This document shows, in pieces, positions 10,143 through 17,921 of a stretch of DNA of 64,000 nt (position 1 is the stretch's first letter; the number at the start of each line of letters is the position of its first letter). The notes beneath the pieces are model-generated. The model was not told the origin of the DNA, made no database searches, and was given only the letters and a program-made list of their open reading frames with translations. The position numbers were made by a program, and so were the translations under genes. The stretch lies in assembly GCA_006247105.1 (NCBI GenBank), contig CM016928.1, positions 992,001 through 1,056,000 of the forward strand, in the 5' to 3' direction. Origin of the DNA: Giardia muris (taxonomy: Eukaryota > Fornicata > Diplomonadida > Hexamitidae).

Positions 10143-10157
10143 AGTGAAGAGAGTGAA
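10143..10157 (+). terminator. tandem AGTGAA poly(A) signals
   Basis: AGTGAAG (10143) and AGTGAAA (10152) lie 8-17 bases after the pseudokinase stop and match the Giardia AGTRAA signal. They occupy most of the 39-bp spacer before rtcB. Confidence 0.45.
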
Positions 10158-10174
10158 AAGAGGAGGGGGAAAAA

Positions 10175-11875
10175 ATGGAGACGTCGTCCGTCCCGCCGAA
10201 TGTCCGCGTCTACGGCTGCGAGCTTGACGCGGGGGCGCGCGAGCAGGTCATCCGGCTCGCTCAGACGCCCTTCTTCTCGCGCCAGCCGGTTCGGATCATG
10301 CCGGACTGCCATGCCGGAAAGGGCTGTGTCATCGGCTTCTCGGCGCCCTACGAGGGTGCTCTCATCCCGAGCGTGATTGGCGTCGATATCGGGTGCGGAA
10401 TGCTTGTCGTCCGGCTTGGACGCGTGGCCGAAGGTGACTCGGCCTCTCTTCAGGCCTTCCTTGAGAAGCTCGACGCGATCGTCCATGCGACGGTCCCTGC
10501 GGGCGCCGGCGGGCGCCTCAACGCATTCGGACACCCGGTCTTCCACGAGAATGTCGACCCGCACGAGTTCGACGCGATGCTGGACGCCCTTCTGCCTTGG
10601 CTCGCGAGACTGGGCGAAAAGAGCGAAGACGCCATCACGACCGCCGCCGCCTTCCGAGAGCGCTTCACGACGCTGCAGACGCTCATTGGGCACAGCTTCA
10701 GCTACCAAAACCTGCTGCAGTGCTGTGGGACGCTTGGCTCTGGAAACCACTTCCTCGAGCTCGACAAAGACGACACCGGAGAGCTCCTTCTCGTTGTGCA
10801 CACCGGCTCGCGCGGCTACGGCTTCAGCGTCGCTTCCGCCTTCATGGAGCTCGCGCAGCTCGTCACGAGGACGGTACTAGGGCTCGAAGGCCTCGAAAAG
10901 GCCCGTTTTGACCTGAGACGGCCACTCCACCGCCTCGTCGTCGAGCGTTTGGAGGCGTTTCGGGCCGACAAGGCCGAGACGCCGTGGGCCCTTCGCTCGG
11001 ACGTCGAGAAGCAGGCATTTTTCGCCTCGAGGCGCGAGGAGCTGAAAGGATCGTCGGAATACGCGGGGCTGACGACTCCCGAAGAGCAGAGGCGCTATCT
11101 CAGGACGCAATTGAACCGAATACGAGAGGAGCTGGAGGAGCGGCACAACAAGGAGGCTTTCTGCCCCACGGAGGCGCAATACGACCTTGGGCGTATCTTT
11201 GGGGTCGATGGGAGTGATAAGGATCATTTCGAGGCCATTGCACGGTACCGAAAGGAGGTGAGGACGAACCCAGAGTTATCGGGGCTATTCAGCGGCCTTG
11301 GAGCTGAGGAGTACCTGGAGGCGATGGGGTTTGTCCAGCTCTTTGCGCGACTGAATCGGTTAGTGATAGCATGCAACGTGTATCGGGATTTTTACGGGCT
11401 TCCGGACCTCTACAAGAATCCGGAGCAGCTCCAAAGCTTCTTCGAGCGGGCATATGTGACCGACTGCGCACACAACTACGTGGAACTGGCAACACGGATG
11501 ATTCGGAAGGGCTGCATCCGCGCGAACGTCGGAGACGAGCTGATCATCCCGATCAACATGCGGGATGGCGTCATCTACGCGCGGGGCCGCGGTAACGATG
11601 CCTGGAACTGTACGGCGCCTCATGGAGCCGGACGAGTGCTATCGCGACAACAAGCACGGCTCCAGATCTCCCTCGAGCGCGTCAAGGAGCAGATGAAGGG
11701 AATCCACACGACTTGCCTGCGCCCGGAGGTTGTCGACGAGGCCCCCGACGCCTACAAGGGCCTCGACCAGATCCTTCCATACATCCAGGAGACCTGCGAT
11801 GTCCTTTCCCATTGGCACCCCCTTTGGAACTTCAAGGGCCTCGAGGTGGGGGTGCAGGCCCGGAAGAAGCGGTGA
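10175..11875 (+). CDS. rtcB: RNA-splicing ligase RtcB, bacterial-type sequence
   Basis: The 566-residue protein joins RNA 2',3'-cyclic phosphate (or 3'-phosphate) ends to 5'-OH ends, as in tRNA splicing. All six catalytic or metal-binding residues of the family are visible: Asp71 and Cys74 in GVDIGCG, His192 in GSGNHFLE, His209 in VVHTGSRG, His433 in DCAHNYVE, and the guanylylated His483 in APHGAGR. The N-terminal PDCHAGKGCVIGF motif and the IPINMRDG segment resemble bacterial RtcB rather than the animal/archaeal HSPC117 form (PDVHxGYGF). A charged insert at ~250-370 makes it longer than the usual 400-500 residues. ATG 10175 follows a run of A (gaaaaaATG). Confidence 0.93.
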   Translation: METSSVPPNVRVYGCELDAGAREQVIRLAQTPFFSRQPVRIMPDCHAGKGCVIGFSAPYEGALIPSVIGVDIGCGMLVVRLGRVAEGDSASLQAFLEKLDAIVHATVPAGAGGRLNAFGHPVFHENVDPHEFDAMLDALLPWLARLGEKSEDAITTAAAFRERFTTLQTLIGHSFSYQNLLQCCGTLGSGNHFLELDKDDTGELLLVVHTGSRGYGFSVASAFMELAQLVTRTVLGLEGLEKARFDLRRPLHRLVVERLEAFRADKAETPWALRSDVEKQAFFASRREELKGSSEYAGLTTPEEQRRYLRTQLNRIREELEERHNKEAFCPTEAQYDLGRIFGVDGSDKDHFEAIARYRKEVRTNPELSGLFSGLGAEEYLEAMGFVQLFARLNRLVIACNVYRDFYGLPDLYKNPEQLQSFFERAYVTDCAHNYVELATRMIRKGCIRANVGDELIIPINMRDGVIYARGRGNDAWNCTAPHGAGRVLSRQQARLQISLERVKEQMKGIHTTCLRPEVVDEAPDAYKGLDQILPYIQETCDVLSHWHPLWNFKGLEVGVQARKKR

Positions 11876-11924
11876 TGTGAACGAGCCTCTCTCTCAAACA
11901 GAGAAGGAGGAGCAAAAATAACCC

Positions 11925-12776
11925 ATGCAACGGAGGAACGCGCGTTTGCGCCAGGAGTATCTGCTCGGGAAGCAGCTGCGCCTGAAGGAGCAGGAGGAGC
12001 GCCGGCGGAGGCGGCTGGTCGCGGAGGGGCTCGAAGAGGGCCGCATCCTGGCAGACGACGTCCGTAACGATGCAATCCGTTTGGCGGAGGACCTGAGGTT
12101 CGAGGACGCGGTGACAAAGGAGAAGGAGGTGGACGACGACGAGTACACGCAGGCGAGGCCGCCGAAGCTCCTCTTGACGACGAGCAGGGATCCGAGCACA
12201 CGGTTGAAGGCGTTTGCGAAGGAGCTCCGGATTCTCTTCCCAACGGCGCAGCGGGTGAACCGGGGGAGCCACACGATTGGAGAGCTCGTCTCCGTCGCGC
12301 GGGAGAGCGGCTTCACGGACCTGCTCTTGGTGCACGAGACACGCGGGAACCCCGATGGCTTGATCGTGAGCCATCTGCCGTATGGGCCGACGGCGCACTT
12401 CACGCTATCCGACGTCGTCCTCCGCTCCGAGGTCAAGGAGATCGGAACCGCCCTGGAACAGGCGCCGCACCTCATCTTCGAGGGTTTCCAGTCGCCGTTG
12501 GGCCACCGTTTCAGGAAGGTCCTGCAGCACCTCTTCCCGACGGCTCGGAAGGAGTCGAGGCGGGTCTGTACATTCGTCAATCGCCAGGGCTACTTGCTGT
12601 TCCGTCAGCACGCGTTCCAGAAGGTCGGGGACGAGGTCGTTCTCAAGGAACTCGGGCCGCGCTTCGTCCTGATGCCTCATCTCCTCCGCCTCGACACCAT
12701 CGACTCGAAGGTCGGGGACGTCGAGTGGCAGCTCTCCTCCTTCACCAACACGGCCCGTTTCAAGACGCACCTGTAG
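11925..12776 (+). CDS. IMP4: IMP4-like Brix-domain U3 snoRNP protein
   Basis: The 283-residue protein begins with the basic helical N-terminus typical of IMP4 (RRNARLRQEYLLGKQ). The Brix domain runs from about residue 80: KLLLTTSRDPSTRLKAFAKE, LLLVHETRGNPDGLIVSHLPYGPTA (two adjoining segments), then FRKVLQHLFPTA, and the C-terminal GPRFVLMPHLLRLDT. IMP4 acts with MPP10 and IMP3 in the small-subunit processome in the nucleolus, where U3 snoRNA is paired to pre-rRNA. The length is typical of the family. ATG 11925 follows caaaaataaccc. Confidence 0.9.
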   Translation: MQRRNARLRQEYLLGKQLRLKEQEERRRRRLVAEGLEEGRILADDVRNDAIRLAEDLRFEDAVTKEKEVDDDEYTQARPPKLLLTTSRDPSTRLKAFAKELRILFPTAQRVNRGSHTIGELVSVARESGFTDLLLVHETRGNPDGLIVSHLPYGPTAHFTLSDVVLRSEVKEIGTALEQAPHLIFEGFQSPLGHRFRKVLQHLFPTARKESRRVCTFVNRQGYLLFRQHAFQKVGDEVVLKELGPRFVLMPHLLRLDTIDSKVGDVEWQLSSFTNTARFKTHL

Positions 12777-12861
12777 TTGCGAGGAGGGGCGGAGACAGGC
12801 GAAGAGGAGGCAGAGGCCGGAATAAAGGAGGGTGCTTTTACTTTTTCTCCGGGAGGAGAAG

Positions 12862-12910
12862 CCCGGCACCGCTGCGAAGGTTTCGGCCCGAGGTCCGCAG
12901 GCGCGCCGGG
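12862..12910 (+). other. GC-rich nested hairpin, possible structured RNA
   Basis: CCCGGC (12862-12867) pairs with GCCGGG (12905-12910), and inside it CTGCG (12872-12876) pairs with CGCAG (12896-12900). The two stems are separated by a 4/4 internal loop. A small CTCC/GGAG hairpin precedes it at about 12847. This could be a small RNA or chance folding of GC-rich DNA; no ACA, C/D box or tRNA arms are evident. Confidence 0.25.
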
Positions 12911-12958
12911 TGATTTGAGAGGAGGAAAAAATAAAAGACGATGAAACGGTGAAACGCT

Positions 12959-13003
12959 CAAAAAAACCAAAAAAACCAAAAAACGGCAAAAATCACAACC
13001 GAG
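12959..13003 (+). promoter_or_regulatory. A-tract promoter of the ankyrin-RING gene
   Basis: Three A-runs separated by CC (AAAAAACCAAAAAAACC pattern) and then cggcAAAAATCAC lie just before ATG 13004. Giardia promoters are short, A/T-rich, and contain CAAAAA-type elements next to the start codon. Confidence 0.5.
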
Positions 13004-14413
13004 ATGGACGAGTGGGTCGAGGCGGTGGAAGGCTGCCAGCTGGGCCGTGTCCTGGAACTGCGGGAGCGCTGGCTGGGCGCGACATGGAGCGACGGGCAGA
13101 CGGCCCTGATGAAGGCGGTCGTAATGGGGGAGAAGGAGCTCGCGGGCGCCCTGCTTGGAGCACACGGGGCCTTCTGCTACCGTCAATTCAGCGCGCTGAT
13201 GTGGGCCGTCTACTGCGGAGACGCGGAGATGGTCGCGCTACTGAGCGGGGAGGAGGCGGGGTTGCAGAACCACTGGGGCGCGACCGCTCTGATGTACGCG
13301 GTTCTGTACGAGCGCTATGCGCTCATTCCGCTGCTTCTGGAGAAGGAGGCGACGCTCGGGCTGACTCGGGCTTTCTATGGGGAGCTTCCGGCGCATACGA
13401 TGCGACTGATTTCCCACGTCCCCGGGAAAACGGCGCTCATGCTCGCCGCGGAGGCCGGACTCCTCCCCGCCGTCAAGTTGCTGTTCCCGGCCGAGGCTGA
13501 CTGCCGTTGCGAGCGTGGTTGGACGGCCGTCGAGTATGCAAAAGCATCTGGACAGGCCGAGGTGCTCGCCTGGCTCCTCGAGGCGCGGAAGGAGCGTGGA
13601 GGTGGAGAAGGCGACGCCCCGGACGTCGCTAGCTTTGCGGATAGCGTAGCATTCCCCTACGAGCCGAACCGTGGCTACGGGAGCCTGGCGTACTTCTGCA
13701 CACCGAGGACGGAGACGATCATGAACAAGGACGTCGCAGACTGGACGGACGACGAGCTGGCGCACCTCTTCGACGTCGCGTGCGAGACGAAGAACAAGCT
13801 CTTCACGGCGAAGCTCCTCCTGCTACTCTCGACGGACCAGAGGCACGTCGAGTGGGCGCTCGACGTCGTCGAGAAGAGCGGGAGGCGCGACTTCAGGCTG
13901 CTCCTGTTCGGCCTGACGACCTGCGGGACAGCCTCGACGCTGAAGCGCTTCCTCCTCGATCTCGTCGAGCCCTTCTTCGAGGCGACCCTGCTACGAGGCG
14001 CGAAGGAGGCGAGAGAAGCGAAGGAGCTGCTCGACCGGGTTCAGACGCACCTCGTCGAGCTTCTATGCGCCCCGACGAGCGTCTTCAACGAGACGTTCGT
14101 CGCGAGCGTGGTGGCGGAGGCCGTGGGAGGAGACGAGCAGGATACGTTTGAGGGCGGGGTCTGCACGATCTGCTTGTCGAACCAGCCCGATTGCGTCCTT
14201 TTACCGTGCCGGCACCTGGCGTGCTGTGCGGAGTGCGTCGTTGAGCTGAATCGGGAGTGTCCACTTTGTCGCGAAAAGATCGCCTCCCATGTCCGTCTAG
14301 ACGAAGACCCGGAGGGGGGTGAAGGCGGAGACGACTGCGGAGGCGCAGACGCGATGCGGGAGCTGCGCCGGCTCGACGGGGAGTACGCGCGGCTTCTCTC
14401 GACGGGCGGGTAA
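13004..14413 (+). CDS. ankyrin repeat protein with C-terminal RING finger
   Basis: The 469-residue protein has about five ankyrin repeats (TALMKAV, SALMWAVYCG, TALMYAV, TALMLAAEAG) in residues 1-190, then a helical region. A C3HC4 RING finger sits at about residues 384-425: CTICLSNQPDC, LPCRHLACCAEC, CPLCREKI. All eight zinc ligands are present. RING proteins of this kind are E3 ubiquitin ligases, with the ankyrin part probably choosing the target (inference). The repeat style matches the Giardia 21.1 family. The start is placed at MDEWVEAVEG, directly after an A-rich tract. Confidence 0.85.
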   Translation: MDEWVEAVEGCQLGRVLELRERWLGATWSDGQTALMKAVVMGEKELAGALLGAHGAFCYRQFSALMWAVYCGDAEMVALLSGEEAGLQNHWGATALMYAVLYERYALIPLLLEKEATLGLTRAFYGELPAHTMRLISHVPGKTALMLAAEAGLLPAVKLLFPAEADCRCERGWTAVEYAKASGQAEVLAWLLEARKERGGGEGDAPDVASFADSVAFPYEPNRGYGSLAYFCTPRTETIMNKDVADWTDDELAHLFDVACETKNKLFTAKLLLLLSTDQRHVEWALDVVEKSGRRDFRLLLFGLTTCGTASTLKRFLLDLVEPFFEATLLRGAKEAREAKELLDRVQTHLVELLCAPTSVFNETFVASVVAEAVGGDEQDTFEGGVCTICLSNQPDCVLLPCRHLACCAECVVELNRECPLCREKIASHVRLDEDPEGGEGGDDCGGADAMRELRRLDGEYARLLSTGG

Positions 14414-14428
14414 CAAAATCCAAAATTC

Positions 14429-15175
14429 ATGTCGCAGACGCAGAGGCCACCCTCGCCGGTCCAGACGCGGATCAGATCGCTCGCGGACAAGCTGAACGGA
14501 ATGCAGTCGGGACTGCACGACGCGGGGCGGCGGGAACAGCTCGAGGCGCGTGCGGCGGAGCTGGCGGGCCGCCTCGTCAAGGCGGAGCAGAAAGAGCAGC
14601 AGCAGTTCCTCCTGCTGAAGGGGAAGCTGAAGGACTTCCAGGCGGCGCTCAAGGGGGAGCAGGACGAGCGCTTGATGCTCGAGGAGCAGCTGGGGAAGCA
14701 GATCGCGGCGTTGGAGCAGCGCTTGAAGGTCGAGATCGGGCTGAGCATCAAGGGGCGTCTTGACGAGGAGGCGAGCTTCAACGCCAAGCTGGGCGAGCAC
14801 GTCCGGTTGACGGCCGAGACGGTTTCGCACCAGAACGCCGTCCGCGAGGAGCAGAACGCGTTACAAATGCAGCAGTTGAGCGCCCAGTTGGCCGAGCTCG
14901 CCGGAAAGGTGGAGGAATGCGTTGGGACCCGTACGAAAGAGCTCCAGAAGCTCGAGCAGGTCTTCGGAGCCGAGTTGGAGCAGTTGGGTGCCCAGATACG
15001 CCAGGAGGAGAAGGAGCGCCAGGAGATGGAGGCTTCTCTCTATGGAGCTTTGGAGGATGCGTGCCGTAAGCTACAGGACCGTATCGCTAAGGAACGTGAG
15101 GCACGAGAGCGGACCCATGAGGAGATGCTGAACCTGCTGGACGACGTCTGCGGGAAGGTTGAGCAGTGCCTGTAG
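14429..15175 (+). CDS. SF-assemblin / beta-giardin family filament protein
   Basis: The 248-residue protein is almost wholly alpha-helical coiled coil after a short Pro/Ser head (MSQTQRPPSPVQTRI). The head-plus-rod layout, the RIRSLADKLNGMQ-type opening and the length (beta-giardin is about 270) fit the SF-assemblin family. In Giardia these striated-fibre proteins build the microribbons of the ventral adhesive disc. I cannot separate beta-giardin, delta-giardin and SALP-1 by eye. The 15-bp spacer upstream (CAAAATCCAAAATTC) looks like a Giardia initiator. Confidence 0.75.
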   Translation: MSQTQRPPSPVQTRIRSLADKLNGMQSGLHDAGRREQLEARAAELAGRLVKAEQKEQQQFLLLKGKLKDFQAALKGEQDERLMLEEQLGKQIAALEQRLKVEIGLSIKGRLDEEASFNAKLGEHVRLTAETVSHQNAVREEQNALQMQQLSAQLAELAGKVEECVGTRTKELQKLEQVFGAELEQLGAQIRQEEKERQEMEASLYGALEDACRKLQDRIAKEREARERTHEEMLNLLDDVCGKVEQCL

Positions 15176-15249
15176 CAGGAGGGCGAGCGGAAAGGGGAGC
15201 AGCGTTCACAGGCATGGTGGGCGCGGTTGGGCACACCTGGGCGACCGGG

Positions 15250-15993
15250 TCAGTCGTGGGACTTGCGGAAGGGCTCCCGGTCGTCGTCGTCGCTCCGGTT
15301 GTCGTCGCTGTCCCCGACGCCGGCGTCACAGCTGGACTGGGCGTATCGATTCATGGGGCAGGCGTCCCCGGAGTCGGGGCGGGTCTTGTAATTTCCGAGC
15401 CCGGTGGCGGCGAGGGAGCTTTGCTGCTGTGCGTCGAACTCGTGGTTGGAGGGGAGGGAGGGGGGCGTGAGCGGGTGAGTGGCGGTGGAGTCCATGACGG
15501 GGCCGCCCGCGGCGGCGGCGCGGTGCTTCGAGAGCTTCTCGACGTAGAAGTGGCACTGCTCCATCAGGGCCTTCGCCTCGCGGCTGTTGATGTAGTTCGT
15601 GACGTGGCAGGAGACCTCGAGGGTGTGGTACGTCGTCGAGAGCTTGTTGTAGATGTTCTTGCGGAACTCCTTGTCGATCGGGGTGCCCTCCTGGATCGCC
15701 CGGCGGATCTCGGAGCGGATGATCTCCTTGTCCGTCGGGGTCATCCGCGCCCCCAGGACCTTGTTCGACCACGTGTTGAAGTACCACGTGTAGACCTTCC
15801 CCTTCTCCATGCTCAGCCCCGACGCGATCGTGTGCCAGTCGACCTTCACCTGGCGGATGTACCGGTCGAGCTCCTGGGGGTTCCGGAGCAGCCCCGCGGG
15901 CGCCGGGTGGTCCTCGTGCGTCTCCGCGACTGCCTCCGCCAGCGCCCTCAGAATCTGGTTCCCTTCCGCCTCTGTGATCGGCTTCCCTCGCAT
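15250..15993 (-). CDS. putative helix-turn-helix DNA-binding protein
   Basis: 247 residues if translation starts at MRGKPITEAEG (cat at 15991-15993); an upstream in-frame ATG at 16128 would add 45 Lys/Arg-rich residues read through the T-rich promoter. The conserved-looking core is WHTIASGLSMEKGKVYTWYF followed by NTWSNKVL, which resembles a homeodomain or Myb-like recognition helix with aromatic residues. The C-terminal third is Ser/Asp-rich and unstructured. I do not know a named family, so nuclear DNA binding is a guess. Confidence 0.5.
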   Translation of the reverse strand: MRGKPITEAEGNQILRALAEAVAETHEDHPAPAGLLRNPQELDRYIRQVKVDWHTIASGLSMEKGKVYTWYFNTWSNKVLGARMTPTDKEIIRSEIRRAIQEGTPIDKEFRKNIYNKLSTTYHTLEVSCHVTNYINSREAKALMEQCHFYVEKLSKHRAAAAGGPVMDSTATHPLTPPSLPSNHEFDAQQQSSLAATGLGNYKTRPDSGDACPMNRYAQSSCDAGVGDSDDNRSDDDDREPFRKSHD

Positions 15994-16091
15994 TCGCCTT
16001 TTTGTCAAAAAGATACGTCGGCGTCGGGCCGGGCAAGCGACGTACTTTTTTGGACTTTTTTGGCCGGCGTTTTTTTGGCTTTTTTTTGAGG
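15994..16091. promoter_or_regulatory. T-tract divergent promoter, 98 bp
   Basis: A spacer between head-to-head start codons (15993 and 16092). From about 16046 it holds four T-runs of 6-8 bases, each followed by GG, GA or GGC. This mirrors the A-run/CC promoter before 13004. Confidence 0.5.
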
Positions 16092-16562
16092 ATGAATTGT
16101 TGTCGCCAAATACAGCACGAGGAGGCATGTCAGGACACGATCGACCAGGTCGGAAGCATTCTGCGCGACATCGAGCACCAACTACGCCACCTGTGCTACG
16201 CGGGGATCTTTGACGAGGCGACAGACACCATCGGGCATCGGCAGCTTTTCGCGGCGTCTACGGGGAACGACGCCGCCCTGTCCCGGGTGAGCGACGCCTC
16301 GATCCACGCGCTCGTCTCCGTCCTCAGGCGCGCGGGCTGCGTCTCGAGCCTCCTCGGCGACGACTCCGCGGCCCCCGCCTCCCTCCTCCTCTCGGCCTCG
16401 AACGGGCTCGTTTACTTCTTCACGCGCCTGACCGCCCGCTACGGGCTCGTCCTCGTCCTCGCCGAGAACCCCGTCGACGTCGCAGACGCGACAACTGCCT
16501 TCCTCGAGGGCCGCCTTCGCGCAACCCTCAACCGCCTCGTCACCCACTTCGCCCCGCCCTGA
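16092..16562 (+). CDS. hypothetical small protein
   Basis: 156 residues from ATG 16092 (MNCCRQIQHEEACQD); an upstream in-frame ATG at 16002 would read through the T-tract as a Phe-rich leader and is less likely. The C-terminal half has a beta-alpha pattern (ASNGLVYFFTRL, YGLVLVLAENP) reminiscent of a roadblock/longin-type fold, but I cannot assign a family. It is divergently paired with the putative DNA-binding gene and convergent with the OST1-like gene. Confidence 0.55.
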   Translation: MNCCRQIQHEEACQDTIDQVGSILRDIEHQLRHLCYAGIFDEATDTIGHRQLFAASTGNDAALSRVSDASIHALVSVLRRAGCVSSLLGDDSAAPASLLLSASNGLVYFFTRLTARYGLVLVLAENPVDVADATTAFLEGRLRATLNRLVTHFAPP

Positions 16563-16588
16563 CGCGGCGACGCGAAGGCCTCAAGGTC

Positions 16589-17899
16589 TCAGAACCCGAA
16601 GGCCACGCGGGCGACGGAGATGGCGACGAGGCCTGCGAAGAGCCGCAGCCACAGCCGTGCCAGCTTCTCTCGGAGCCCGTCGACGCCGGCCTTCTCGTCG
16701 TGCTTCCACGTCAGCACGACCGGCGTCTCGAACCGTTGGGCGGCCGAGACGCGCCCCGCGGAGGCGACGCAGACGCTGCGGCGCGCCACGGAGTCCAGCG
16801 GCCCGAGGCCGTCGGAGCCGCCAGAAACCGGATTCTGGCTCGCCGGGAACGACAGGTGCAGCGCGACGTCGCGCGAGCCCGCGGGCGGGTGGAGGCAGAG
16901 CGAGTGGGCCTCGTAGAACGCGTCGCGGACGAGCGGGGCGGGGAGCAGGCTGGCGGCGCGGGCCTCGTCGCCCTCGCCTCCGCCCTTCTCCCTCACGCGC
17001 ATGACGAGGGCACAGGTGTACTCGAGGCGGAGGCGGGTCTTCGCCCCGGGCGCCAGGGGGTGGCGCGGCCGGAGGGAGACGCGCGTCCCCGTCGCGGTCG
17101 CCGCCAGGATCCGCAGTCCGTCGATCTTCCCGATCCGGTCGCCGTAGCGCACCGTCGCGTACTCGACGGCGCACGGCAGCTCGACGACGAGCGCGGCCGC
17201 CGTCGCTGCCTTCGCACCCGCCCTCGCCGCGACGTTCCGCACGAGAATTTCGTCCCGGATTCTGGCGAGGCCGAAGCGCTCGCGGTCGGCGGCCGGGGCG
17301 AGCGCGAAGCCGGCGAGGCGGACGTCGCGCGACGTCTGCACGGCGAGGACGGGCCGGCGCCGCTCGTAGCGCAGCATGAGCGGCGTGCACTGTAAAGCCG
17401 CGACGTCCCTCAGCGCTGGCAGCGCCTGCGACGGCGCGTAGTCTGCGTCTCCGACGGTCGCCCGCCCGAGCGCGACGCCGTCCGCGGCGCTCAGCGTCGT
17501 CCGCTCCGCCGCGACGGCCGCCGGGATGCGCGCCTCCAGGCACGTGGCGACCGCGCCGTCGCCCCCGTCGCCCGTCTCCAGCCCGACGTGGACGACGACG
17601 ACGTCGAAGGACGCGCACCCGCGCGGGACGTCGACGCTCAGCGCCGCCTCGTCCGTCAGCCGCGCGCGGAGCCGCTCGCCGCCGCACGTCGCCTCGAAGT
17701 GGCCGACCTTCTCGGCGTCGACGAGCCAGACGAAGCGGGCGGGCCCGTCGGCGCCCAGCGCGACCGTCAGCGCCTCCGTCAGGCCGCCGTCCGCCCCGAC
17801 GACGAGGCGGCGCTCGACGTGGTCGATGCGCTCAGCGGCGCTGGGGGCCCCGGCGCCGGCGCAGGCGAGCAAAAGGAAAAAAAGCGCCGAAAATTCCAT
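16589..17899 (-). CDS. ribophorin I / OST1-like secretory membrane protein
   Basis: 436 residues from ATG at 17899 (gagaaaaATG), followed at once by a signal peptide (MEFSALFFLLLACAGAGA). An upstream in-frame ATG at 17929 adds 10 residues. A hydrophobic C-terminal segment (LFAGLVAISVARVAFGF) could anchor it. Around residues 240-350 the order of features recalls ribophorin I: a DEILVRN strand, VRYGDRIGKIDGL (compare YRDEIGN), SLRPRHPLAPG (compare RPRFPLFGGW), and a FYEAHSLCLHPPAGSRD element. Ribophorin I is a non-catalytic oligosaccharyltransferase subunit in the ER. The similarity is partial and the protein is shorter than the ~600-residue norm. The alternative is an unrelated secreted protein. 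Confidence 0.45.
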   Translation of the reverse strand: MEFSALFFLLLACAGAGAPSAAERIDHVERRLVVGADGGLTEALTVALGADGPARFVWLVDAEKVGHFEATCGGERLRARLTDEAALSVDVPRGCASFDVVVVHVGLETGDGGDGAVATCLEARIPAAVAAERTTLSAADGVALGRATVGDADYAPSQALPALRDVAALQCTPLMLRYERRRPVLAVQTSRDVRLAGFALAPAADRERFGLARIRDEILVRNVAARAGAKAATAAALVVELPCAVEYATVRYGDRIGKIDGLRILAATATGTRVSLRPRHPLAPGAKTRLRLEYTCALVMRVREKGGGEGDEARAASLLPAPLVRDAFYEAHSLCLHPPAGSRDVALHLSFPASQNPVSGGSDGLGPLDSVARRSVCVASAGRVSAAQRFETPVVLTWKHDEKAGVDGLREKLARLWLRLFAGLVAISVARVAFGF

Positions 17900-17921
17900 T
17901 TTTCTCTTTTCGCGCACGCGC

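Larger units (their letters stand above)
12777..13003. other. 227-bp intergenic region, one of the longest in the window
   Basis: Between IMP4 and the ankyrin-RING gene. It holds a GC-rich foldable segment (12847-12910) followed by an A-rich tract with repeated CCAAAAAA units up to the next ATG. I see no tRNA and no ORF that looks coding. Confidence 0.6.
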
